Below, piece after piece: positions 19,180 through 26,424 of a stretch of DNA of 40,518 nt. Under the pieces are notes generated by a model, which saw nothing but the letters and a program-made list of their open reading frames with translations, was not told the DNA's origin and ran no database searches. Location of the stretch: assembly GCA_009777535.1 (NCBI GenBank), contig WRLP01000025.1:1-40518 (forward strand), in the 5' to 3' direction. Position 1 is the stretch's first letter. Every line of letters begins with the position of its first letter. The translations under genes were made by a program, and so were the position numbers. This stretch comes from Treponema sp. Its GTDB lineage: Bacteria > Spirochaetota > Spirochaetia > Treponematales > Breznakiellaceae.

Positions 19180-19524
19180 ATGGAGAATATGTCTTCTTCC
19201 GCTGCACAGGTTATCATCGCTATTATTCCCATTGTCGGGATAGTGATGGGCTCGGTCGTTATTTTTTTCTACTTGCTTTGGGATCACCGGCGAAGAACCC
19301 TGATTATTAAATCCGGGCATTACAGCCGTCCGGATTTTTCCCTTCTTTCGTTCAGCCTGCTTGCCGGATTGTTGTTAAGCGTCGTTGGGGTTACTGTAAC
19401 CGTGCTGCTGGCGGTAATTGAGGGAAAATCCTATGGTCTGTTTGGTGGTTTAATCCCGCTGTCGACAGGCGCTGGTCTTCTTGCGTATTACATAATAAAG
19501 CGCGGCGACAAGCCAAATGGTTGA
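19180..19524 (+). CDS. Small two- to three-helix membrane protein upstream of an ECF sigma factor
   Basis: 114 residues with hydrophobic stretches at about 9-33, 55-78 and 82-103, separated by a basic loop (WDHRRRTLIIKSGHY). The pattern resembles the small DUF6249-type proteins often encoded beside ECF sigma factors, but this is a weak match from memory. A strong ribosome site (AAAGGAG, 9 nt) precedes the ATG. The stop codon overlaps the start of the sigma factor gene by 8 bp, so translation is probably coupled. It may belong to the sensing part of the sigma/anti-sigma system. Confidence 0.7.
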   Translation: MENMSSSAAQVIIAIIPIVGIVMGSVVIFFYLLWDHRRRTLIIKSGHYSRPDFSLLSFSLLAGLLLSVVGVTVTVLLAVIEGKSYGLFGGLIPLSTGAGLLAYYIIKRGDKPNG

Positions 19525-20113
19525 TGGATCTCCGACAGGAGATAAAGACAGGGAAAACACTTCCGGCCTCGACGACCAGTTTATCATCAACCAGATTGCC
19601 GCTGGACGGAAGGATCTGTTCCGGCTGCTGGTTAGAAGGCATGAGCGGGCAGTTTACGGAATGGGGTTGAGCTTTTTCCGTAATCAGGAAGATGCTTCTG
19701 ATTTTGTTCAGGAGGTGTTCTTAAAGGTATACAAAAACCTTTCCCGCTTTGAGGGGAGGAGCAGGTTTTCAACATGGTTATACAGGATCGCCTATAATGC
19801 GGCGATAAATGAAGTAACCAGAAGGAAGGAATACCGCAGCCTTGCGGAAGAAGACGAGAGAACACTAGACGGAGAGGATACTCCGGAAAAGGTGCTGCTT
19901 CGTAAAACTGCGAGGGAAGCTGTCCGCAGCGCGTTAAAAGACCTTCCGGAGCGGTACAGGATTTGTGTGGATATGTTTTTCTTTTATGACCTGTCATACC
20001 AGGAGATTGAAGTGATTACCGGCATACCGGTGAACACAATTAAATCTCATGTATTCAGGGCAAAGAAGATGTTAAGAGAAAAACTGGAGTTTGAGGACTG
20101 TCATAGGAGTTAA
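19517..20113 (+). CDS. ECF-type RNA polymerase sigma factor
   Basis: 198 residues. Region 2 covers about 35-100, with the core-binding helix VRRHERAVYGMGLSFFRN and the -10-reading segment FEGRSRFSTWLYRIAYNAAI. Region 4 is about 135-190, with the helix-turn-helix LSYQEIEVITGIPVNTIKSH followed by RAKKMLRE. Region 3 is absent, as in the ECF class. It directs RNA polymerase to stress or envelope promoters. It is followed one base later by a zinc anti-sigma factor gene and overlaps the small membrane protein gene upstream, so the three form one unit. Confidence 0.93.
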   Translation: MVDGSPTGDKDRENTSGLDDQFIINQIAAGRKDLFRLLVRRHERAVYGMGLSFFRNQEDASDFVQEVFLKVYKNLSRFEGRSRFSTWLYRIAYNAAINEVTRRKEYRSLAEEDERTLDGEDTPEKVLLRKTAREAVRSALKDLPERYRICVDMFFFYDLSYQEIEVITGIPVNTIKSHVFRAKKMLREKLEFEDCHRS

Positions 20114-20114
20114 A

Positions 20115-20591
20115 ATGAAGTGTTCAAAAATTCTTGATACTGTATATGAATATTCCGGCGAGGAATCGATCCCGTTGCTGCTGCATATTCAGGTGGCGCT
20201 GCATACATTGTTCTGCCAAAACTGCGCCCGGGAAATCAATCGCTTTTATTTATGCAGAAACATTCTTAGAGAGGATTTTCTGCCCCCTTCGCCGGGACTG
20301 GAAGATTCCATAATGGCCAGAATTGCCGCCCTGGGAGAACTGCAGGAAGCGGAAGAAACGTTCGAAATCCCCGGCGGCCTTACCACAAGGGGCTGGATTA
20401 TTACCGGCTTTGTTATTCTGGTGTCGCTTGTAACCGCTTTCTTTGGCCTGGAGTTCAACAATATAGCCGGCGAAGCCGGAAAGTCTTTCATGCTGCCGAT
20501 GGGCATTACCATTGGAATTGTACTGACCAGTTATGGAGCACTTTTTATAGGCAGCCATTTGAAGGAACTAAGCGAACGTTTCGGCTTGTGA
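20115..20591 (+). CDS. Membrane anti-sigma factor with zinc-binding (ZAS) domain
   Basis: About 158 residues from the ATG at 20115 (ribosome site TAGGAG). The cytoplasmic N-terminal part holds the ZAS signature H...C..C exactly: H30-TLF-C34-QN-C37. Two transmembrane helices follow (about 93-112 and 128-145), leaving a very short external loop. ZAS anti-sigma factors bind the cognate ECF factor and release it on a redox or envelope signal. The location directly after the sigma gene makes the pairing nearly certain. With so little exposed outside, the signal may come through another protein, possibly the small membrane protein encoded just upstream. Confidence 0.82.
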   Translation: MKCSKILDTVYEYSGEESIPLLLHIQVALHTLFCQNCAREINRFYLCRNILREDFLPPSPGLEDSIMARIAALGELQEAEETFEIPGGLTTRGWIITGFVILVSLVTAFFGLEFNNIAGEAGKSFMLPMGITIGIVLTSYGALFIGSHLKELSERFGL

Positions 20592-20661
20592 AACCTGCTT
20601 TAGGCATACATTTTTGCTGCTACTATAGTTTTGGAAAAATCTCGTATAAAATGTAATTCCC

Positions 20662-21666
20662 ATGTTAAATCGCCATGTTTTCCGGTGTTGTGCCGTCTTT
20701 GTGCTGGCGCTGACAGGCTGTATTCGCGATGAGCCTTCCCGCGCGGAATTTGTGCTGGGGACTGTCTGTAATATAACCCTGTTTGATCAGGCACGGGCAC
20801 AGGTTTACCGCGATGTCTTCGCCCGTATTCGTGAAATAGAAAACCACATGAGTGTAAATCTGCCGAACTCTGATATTGCCCGCATCAACGCCGCCGCGGG
20901 AATAACGCCAGTGCAGGTACATGACGATGTGTTTTATGTAATAGAGCGCTCCCTTTATTTTGCCGGACTTTCCGGCGGCGCCTTAGACCCGGCGGTGGGG
21001 CCGCTTGTTTCCCTTTGGGGAATAGGGACTGACAATCCCCGCGTTCCCTCGCAGACGGAGATTGATTCGGTTCTGCCCCTTGTTAACTGGCAAAACATAG
21101 AACTCGATTACAGCGCACGCAGCGTTTTTTTGAAACAACCGGGCATGGCTCTGGATTTGGGGGCGATTGCCAAAGGTTTTGCCGCAGACGAAGCGGCGGC
21201 AATTATAAAAAAAGCGGGGCTAAAGCGGGCGATTATCGACCTTGGCGGGGACATTATTACAAGCGGCAAAAAGAGGGACAGGAGTTCCTGGAAAGTGGGC
21301 ATTCAGGATCCGCTCGATAACCGGGGCTCCTACATAGGGGTTGTTACTGTCGGGGAGCAGGGTATTGTAACATCGGGAGTTTATGAACGGTATTTTGAGG
21401 CTGAGGGGGAGAGGTATCATCACATTTTTTCGCCGCAGCGGGGATTTCCGGCAGACAATGATCTAATGTCGGTTACAATAATTGCAGATAACGCCATGGA
21501 TGCGGATGCGCTTTCGACGGCGGTATTTGTCCTTGGTTATGAAAAGGGAAGGGCGCTCGTCGATTCTCTTGATGGGTTCCAGGCGATCTTTGTTTTTAGA
21601 GACAATAACGTTAGGATTACGCCCGGCACCGACTTCGTCCTAACCAGCGAGGATTACCGGTTTTGA
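20662..21666 (+). CDS. apbE: FAD:protein FMN transferase (ApbE), lipoprotein form
   Basis: 334 residues. The signal peptide ends in LALTGC, so the enzyme is an outer-face lipoprotein. ApbE transfers FMN from FAD to Thr or Ser of exported flavoproteins, using Mg2+. Recognisable parts are the N-terminal GTVCNITLFD strand, the flavin-binding DLGAIAKGFAADEA (about residues 168-181), IDLGGDIITSGKKR and the metal-binding end NAMDADALSTAVFVLG. Length is normal. The likely in-window substrate is the FMN-binding lipoprotein at 5182-5532. It follows the anti-sigma gene by 70 bp with a possible -10 box (TATAAA), so it may be transcribed separately. Confidence 0.95.
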   Translation: MLNRHVFRCCAVFVLALTGCIRDEPSRAEFVLGTVCNITLFDQARAQVYRDVFARIREIENHMSVNLPNSDIARINAAAGITPVQVHDDVFYVIERSLYFAGLSGGALDPAVGPLVSLWGIGTDNPRVPSQTEIDSVLPLVNWQNIELDYSARSVFLKQPGMALDLGAIAKGFAADEAAAIIKKAGLKRAIIDLGGDIITSGKKRDRSSWKVGIQDPLDNRGSYIGVVTVGEQGIVTSGVYERYFEAEGERYHHIFSPQRGFPADNDLMSVTIIADNAMDADALSTAVFVLGYEKGRALVDSLDGFQAIFVFRDNNVRITPGTDFVLTSEDYRF

Positions 21667-21699
21667 GTGGATTGTTATTTCTGTGGAACAGGGCTGGGC

Positions 21700-21743
21700 A
21701 AAAAAAAACCCCCCGGGAAAAGGAGGTGAGGAAACCCGGGAGG
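21700..21743 (-). terminator. Strong intrinsic terminator, minus strand, with anti-Shine-Dalgarno loop
   Basis: On the minus strand CCTCCCGGG (21743-21735) pairs with CCCGGGGGG (21717-21709) in a 9-bp GC-rich stem containing one U-G pair, followed by nine T (21708-21700). The 17-nt loop reads TTTCCTCACCTCCTTTT. Its TCACCTCCTTT equals the 3' end of bacterial 16S rRNA. There is no T-tract on the plus strand. The next minus-strand gene lies 3 kb upstream with only plus-strand genes between, so this must end an intergenic transcript or be antisense to apbE readthrough. Confidence 0.75.
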
Positions 21744-21843
21744 CTGCTGATGCACGGCAGCTGAACAGCAAGAGATGTATAATCATAGATGATTGATTAG
21801 AAAGCAGTTGTTGAAGAACTCATCTAAACCGTATCATCAGTCT
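21700..21843 (-). ncRNA. Candidate small RNA in the apbE to AI-2E gap
   Basis: Inferred from the strong minus-strand terminator at 21700-21743 and a possible promoter on the same strand (TTGACC at 21878-21873, 17 bp, TAGGTT at 21855-21850; the -10 box is poor). The RNA would be about 145 nt, with a second small stem near 21749-21767 (GCTGC...GCAGC). The C-rich terminator loop could pair with ribosome-binding sites, as known regulatory RNAs with exposed CU-rich loops do. Without it, the 334-bp gap 21667-22000 has no explanation apart from the AI-2E gene promoter. Confidence 0.4.
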
Positions 21844-21964
21844 ATACAAAACCTAATGATTTTTAGCTCTAAGGTCAAGTATTTTTATCAAAATATTATG
21901 AATATAGCAATAATCTTTTAGGAACCATTTTTTGCCCAAATTTCATGAAATTTGCCCTTTGAGA

Positions 21965-21993
21965 TTGCCCTGTTTGGCCGTTTATGTCATAAT
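21965..21993 (+). promoter_or_regulatory. Promoter of the AI-2E family gene
   Basis: TTGCCC (4 of 6), 17-bp spacer, CATAAT (5 of 6; 21988-21993). The predicted start of transcription at about 22000 lies directly before a GTG codon at 22001. This argues against the longer open frame reaching back to a TTG at 21932 and for a leaderless or near-leaderless start. Confidence 0.5.
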
Positions 21994-22000
21994 TTATGGT

Positions 22001-23098
22001 GTGAGGAATGTGTTTAAAACATTTAATTCAGGCCGGGCGACCTTCTTTTTGATGGTTTTTCTCTGCAGTATTCTTGCAGGGGGGGTCTTGAAGATAACTT
22101 CTCCGGTAATTTTACCCTTTACCATAGCATTATTGCTGGCATTCATAACGTATCCGATAATAAAATGGCTGGACAAGCTTCATTTACCCCGAATTGTATC
22201 GATTCTTTTGGTTATTTTGATAATTGTCACCGGTTTATACGGTTTTGGCATGGTTCTTATTACAGCCGGAAGAACGGTCATTGCCCAACGGTCTAATATC
22301 GAGAACCGTTTGCTGGAAATTTATGCCTGGACAGCGAATATTTTTGATTTTTCCTACAACGAAGACCTTAGTCTTTTTGAAAATTTATGGGCCCAGCTGG
22401 GGGTGCGTACCTGGCTCAGGACATTTACCTTCTCTTTTTCCAATTTCTTTTTCCAATTTCTTAGAAATGCCTTTTTGGTAGTCCTTTTTATGGCATTTTT
22501 CCTGGCGGAGGCAAGTTTTTTTAAGGAAAAACTTGTAGTTGCCTTTGAAAGCCGCTCGGATCGTATCAGAATGATAGCCGCCGATCTAATGAACAAGGTT
22601 ACAAGGTACCTTACGGCAAAATTTTTCATTTCTCTTGGGAATGGTTTGATATTCGCTATTATTTTTCGATTGATCGGGCTTGATTTTGCGCTAATTTGGG
22701 GGCTCCTGGCATTTATTTTGAATTTTATTCCAACCCTTGGCAGCATTGTCGCCGGTATCATTATATCGCTATATGCCCTGGTTCAGTTTTGGCCGGAACC
22801 GGCGCCCATTATTATGGTGATTGCCGTTATACTTGGGGGTAATGTGATTACCGGAAATATCCTTGATCCTAAAATTATTGGGGATAATGTAGGCCTTTCC
22901 CCCCTTATGGTTTTAGCGTCTCTTTTGATATGGGGATATATCTGGGGTTTTGCCGGAATGGTCGTGGCCGTGCCCATGATGGTTACGGTTAAAATTGTCT
23001 GCGAGAATATCTCAATTTTGGAGCCAATTTCAATTCTTATGGGATCGCGAAAAGCTGTTCAGGCAAAAAAGGCGGATTTGGAAAAGGCTGAAGTTTAG
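22001..23098 (+). CDS. AI-2E/PerM family membrane protein
   Basis: About 365 residues. Known members include the AI-2 exporter TqsA, PerM and Na+/H+ antiporters, so the family alone does not give the substrate. Seven to eight hydrophobic helices are visible, with the family's long central soluble loop and the hallmark C-terminal segment GNILDPKIIGDNVGLSPLMV. The N-terminal pair of helices includes PVILPFTIALLLAFITYPII. I chose the GTG at 22001 (or 22010) because the promoter lies just upstream of it and no ribosome site serves the TTG at 21932. A DUF2156 gene follows 3 bp after the stop. Confidence 0.85.
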   Translation: MRNVFKTFNSGRATFFLMVFLCSILAGGVLKITSPVILPFTIALLLAFITYPIIKWLDKLHLPRIVSILLVILIIVTGLYGFGMVLITAGRTVIAQRSNIENRLLEIYAWTANIFDFSYNEDLSLFENLWAQLGVRTWLRTFTFSFSNFFFQFLRNAFLVVLFMAFFLAEASFFKEKLVVAFESRSDRIRMIAADLMNKVTRYLTAKFFISLGNGLIFAIIFRLIGLDFALIWGLLAFILNFIPTLGSIVAGIIISLYALVQFWPEPAPIIMVIAVILGGNVITGNILDPKIIGDNVGLSPLMVLASLLIWGYIWGFAGMVVAVPMMVTVKIVCENISILEPISILMGSRKAVQAKKADLEKAEV

Positions 23099-23101
23099 AT
23101 T

Positions 23102-24022
23102 ATGCCTGTTCCCTGTTATCCGGATTTCAGCCCGATTAATCTTGATTTTAGGAATGAGATGCATCCGGGGCTTTCGTTAACACCCGATGGCGTATCTGAA
23201 TTTACTTTTTCGGGTTTGTACCTTTTCAGAAATAAATATAAATACCGTGTTTCCAGAGATGAACAAAGCAGATGGTTTATAATCTCCGGTGAACAGCCTA
23301 TTGTATCCGAAGCGCCTCAGCCGGGGAAAAAATTTTTTATGACTCCATGCGGCGCGCCGGATTATGATGTGCTGGAATCCCTCTTTGAAACGCATGACTA
23401 CTGGAAAAATATTTCAGAATCTGTATTGTCGCCGGTACAGGAAGAAGTTGAAAAGCTTGGTATCGAGATTTCCGAAGATCGTGATAACTTCGATTATCTA
23501 TATCTGCGTAAAGACTTGGCTGAACTGAAGGGAAAAAAATATCATAAAAAAAAGAATTTATTGAATCAGTTTTTAAGTGCATATCCCTTGCATGAACAAA
23601 AACCTATGACGGCGGCGCTTATTCCCGATGCTGTTGAAATTCTGGATCACTGGCGGCAAGATAAGGGCGGGGACGGCGATTACCAGGCGGCAAGGGAATC
23701 CCTGGAGCAGTTTGATTCCCTGTGTCTAAGAGGAGCGGTATTTTACGCCGATGGGAAGCCTGTTGCCTACTGCCTGGGGGAAAGCATTGCCAGGGGGAAA
23801 ATGTTTGCAGTTCATTTTGAAAAGGGAATAGATGAATACAAGGGCATCTATCAATATATGAATCAGGCGTTTGCCCTGTCGCTGCCCGCCTTCTTTATCT
23901 GGATAAACCGTGAGCAGGACATCGGCGATGACGGCCTGCGCCAGGCAAAAACCAGCTACCGGCCTTCCGGCTTTGTTAGAAAATTCAAGGGTATTAAAAA
24001 CGGAGAGCGCGCGAGCTTATGA
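23102..24022 (+). CDS. DUF2156 (GNAT-fold, phosphatidylglycerol lysyltransferase C-terminal-like) protein
   Basis: 306 residues, a double GNAT-type fold. The family signature is the segment YLYLRKDLAELKGKKYHKKK (about 137-156), followed by a second acetyltransferase-like half with VFYADGKPVAYCLGE, MFAVHFEKG and the YQYMNQAFA helix. The domain is related to the transferase part of MprF-type aminoacyl-phosphatidylglycerol synthases, but this protein lacks a membrane flippase region, so a lipid substrate is not implied. It shares ATGA with the following methyltransferase gene, showing translational coupling. Confidence 0.82.
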   Translation: MPVPCYPDFSPINLDFRNEMHPGLSLTPDGVSEFTFSGLYLFRNKYKYRVSRDEQSRWFIISGEQPIVSEAPQPGKKFFMTPCGAPDYDVLESLFETHDYWKNISESVLSPVQEEVEKLGIEISEDRDNFDYLYLRKDLAELKGKKYHKKKNLLNQFLSAYPLHEQKPMTAALIPDAVEILDHWRQDKGGDGDYQAARESLEQFDSLCLRGAVFYADGKPVAYCLGESIARGKMFAVHFEKGIDEYKGIYQYMNQAFALSLPAFFIWINREQDIGDDGLRQAKTSYRPSGFVRKFKGIKNGERASL

Positions 24023-24762
24023 TTTATCTGACTAATTTCCACGCAATCGAAGAACGAATCAAATCCGGCAGGGCGTATGGCCCGCTCCTGCTGGCAAAGG
24101 CCGGGCCCCGCGCCAAAGAAATAGTTACGCTTGCGGTTAACAGTAAAATCCGTGTAGACCGTGTCGGTGCTTTCGACTTGGACAAACTTGCACCGGACAA
24201 CCGGGGAATAGCCCTTGGGGTTGATGATATTGATGATGCCGGCGCGGACATCGATCTGGAAGATTTTATAAACGCCCTGGGCGAACGCCGCAGCGTGCTG
24301 GTACTTATTCTTGACGAGATAACCGATCCCCATAATTACGGCGCTATTCTTCGAAGCTGCGATCAATTCGGCGTTGACCTGGTTGTTAGCCGCAACAGGC
24401 GCAGCGCCAAACACGCCGCCGTTGTTTCCAAAACTTCGGCGGGGGCGGTCAGTTGGGTTCCTCAGGCTGAAACGCCGAACCTTGTCCGCGCCGCAGAGGA
24501 TCTTAAAAATGCCGGCTTCTGGATTTACGGCGCGGACATGGGGGGAGAGCCTGTATATAAAAAGAATATGACCGGCAGGACGGTTCTGGTTCTTGGCAGC
24601 GAAGGGGCGGGGATTTCCCGCCTTTTAAGGGAGCGCTGCGACGGCATGGTGGGGATTCCTTCCCTGGGCAGGATTGATTCGCTAAATGTCTCAGTTGCCG
24701 CCGGCGTACTGCTCTACGAAGTGCAGCGGCAAAATCGGCATAACCCGGCCGTTCCTCTCTAA
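24019..24762 (+). CDS. SpoU/TrmH-family RNA 2'-O-methyltransferase (RlmB-like)
   Basis: 247 residues with the SPOUT knot. Motif 1 is LILDEITDPHNYGAILRSCD (about 93-112), motif 2 is LVLGSEGAGISRLLRE, and motif 3 is IPSLGRIDSLNVSVAAGVLLYEV. The knotted C-terminus binds SAM, and a short N-terminal L30e-like substrate-binding domain precedes it, as in RlmB (Gm2251 of 23S rRNA). The RNA target is inferred from length and domain order only. The 3' end overlaps the oppositely oriented sppA by 72 bp. Confidence 0.9.
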   Translation: MIYLTNFHAIEERIKSGRAYGPLLLAKAGPRAKEIVTLAVNSKIRVDRVGAFDLDKLAPDNRGIALGVDDIDDAGADIDLEDFINALGERRSVLVLILDEITDPHNYGAILRSCDQFGVDLVVSRNRRSAKHAAVVSKTSAGAVSWVPQAETPNLVRAAEDLKNAGFWIYGADMGGEPVYKKNMTGRTVLVLGSEGAGISRLLRERCDGMVGIPSLGRIDSLNVSVAAGVLLYEVQRQNRHNPAVPL

Positions 24763-26424
24763 CCTGTAAAAAATATCGGCAAATAGCGGCTGCGGAAGGA
24801 AAAAGTCCGCTATTGACGCCGCAGCCGGACGATGCCCGGCCCCTGACCGCAGCAAGGCCGCTATTGCCGGAAAGCGATCGAGCATTTTATCCCAAAATTT
24901 GGGCTTGGGGTATTCGTTATAGGCTGCGCCCTGATTTTCAGGGATTTCCGCCAAATTCCTCGCTATGCTGATCGCTTCCGGCAGGCCGCCGATGCTGTCG
25001 ATAAGGCCGGCCCTGAGCGCTCCCTGGCCGGAAAATACCCGCCCCTGGGCGACGGCTTCAACCCTTTCGATTTCCATGCCGCGGCCGGCAGCGACTTTTG
25101 CGGTGAAGGTTCCGTAAATATCCAGCAGCAGGCTTCTGTAGCGCGCCTCTTCTTCCGCATTCAGATCACGTCTGGGCAGAATAAAACCTGTGAGCAAATC
25201 GGCGTGAGCGCCGCGCTGCAGCGAATCCACCGAAAAGCCAAGCCTGCTGTTAAGGCCGTTGTCGTAGAACCATGCGCTGATTACGCCGATGGAGCCAGTA
25301 AGGGTATACGGAGAAGCGGTGATGTGGCTGGCATTCATGGCCGCCCAGTAACCGCCCGACGCAGCCTGCTGCCCCATCGAAACCACTACAGGCTTTTTCT
25401 GTTTTGCATAACGCACAGCCTCGGCCACATAGTCGGCAGCATCCGCGCTTCCGCCCGGCGAATTGATCCGCAGCACTATTGCCCTGACTCTTTTTTTGTC
25501 GGCAAGTTCACGGATTGTCCGGCCGAGGCTGCGGGCTGCCATGCCCCGTTCCATGTCGGTCTGGCCGTTTGCGTAAACTATGGCAATTACAGGCGCCCTT
25601 CTGAAAATATTTCCCGCCCTTGCCGGCCTGTAGTTTTTGCGTGTTTTCATTAAATTTGACTCTGAATCTCCGTATAATACGAATTGTTCGACGGCGCGGC
25701 CTTCAATCTCCCTGATGGCTTCGGCAACAGCTTCTCCCCGCCCGACTCGATCGACAAGGTTTTGTTCCAGGGCGCTTTTCGATGAATATAAAAACCCCCG
25801 GTTCAGGATTGAATCGAATTCTTCGTCTGTCCACGAGCGGGCGTTTTTCAATGTATCTCTGGTAAGGTTAAAAATGTCGTCCAGATATTCGCCGTACTGT
25901 CTGCGGTCTGCCTCGGACATGGAGTCTCTTGTAAACATTTCGTTTGCGGATTTATATTCAAAGTAACGCAGCTCCCTGACGCCTATTCCCAGCTTTTCAA
26001 GACTGTGCTGCACATAACCCATGCCAAAGGCGTAGCCAAACATGCTCAGAAGCCCCTGGTCGTCCATTACGATTTTATCCGCAACCGAGGCAAGGCTGTA
26101 AAGGTCCATATCGGCGGAACTGATAAAGGCGCATATTTTCTTGCCGTTAGATTTGAAATTCTCCAGAGCGTTTCTCAGTTCCCAAAGATTTTCCCGTGTA
26201 CTGCCAAAACCGGAAATGTTAAGAACAATGCCCTTAATATTTTTATCGCCGCCTGCCCTTTCGATTACTCTGAATACTTCCAGTTCCGGCTTTTGCCGGA
26301 CAGAACGGATACTTCTTTGCACTGTCTGATTATTCAGATTAAGCTCAAGATATTGCTGTGAAAATAAAGGAAAAGACATCAGACAATACACCCCCAACAA
26401 AAAATATTTGCAGCTAATTTTCAT
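24691..26424 (-). CDS. sppA: Signal peptide peptidase SppA, 67K type
   Basis: 577 residues, the long tandem-domain form. It degrades cleaved signal peptides at the membrane. An N-terminal signal or anchor (MKISCKYFLLGVYCLMSFPL) is followed by two ClpP-like repeats. The catalytic dyad is Lys158 (FEYKSANE) in the first half and Ser356 (QQAASGGYWA) in the second, as in E. coli SppA. A conserved RINSPGGSADAAD precedes the serine. The start overlaps the end of the GH13 gene by 11 bp. The last 24 codons lie antisense to the methyltransferase gene, so the convergent messages can pair. Confidence 0.93.
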   Translation of the reverse strand: MKISCKYFLLGVYCLMSFPLFSQQYLELNLNNQTVQRSIRSVRQKPELEVFRVIERAGGDKNIKGIVLNISGFGSTRENLWELRNALENFKSNGKKICAFISSADMDLYSLASVADKIVMDDQGLLSMFGYAFGMGYVQHSLEKLGIGVRELRYFEYKSANEMFTRDSMSEADRRQYGEYLDDIFNLTRDTLKNARSWTDEEFDSILNRGFLYSSKSALEQNLVDRVGRGEAVAEAIREIEGRAVEQFVLYGDSESNLMKTRKNYRPARAGNIFRRAPVIAIVYANGQTDMERGMAARSLGRTIRELADKKRVRAIVLRINSPGGSADAADYVAEAVRYAKQKKPVVVSMGQQAASGGYWAAMNASHITASPYTLTGSIGVISAWFYDNGLNSRLGFSVDSLQRGAHADLLTGFILPRRDLNAEEEARYRSLLLDIYGTFTAKVAAGRGMEIERVEAVAQGRVFSGQGALRAGLIDSIGGLPEAISIARNLAEIPENQGAAYNEYPKPKFWDKMLDRFPAIAALLRSGAGHRPAAASIADFFLPQPLFADIFYRLERNGRVMPILPLHFVEQYAGGN

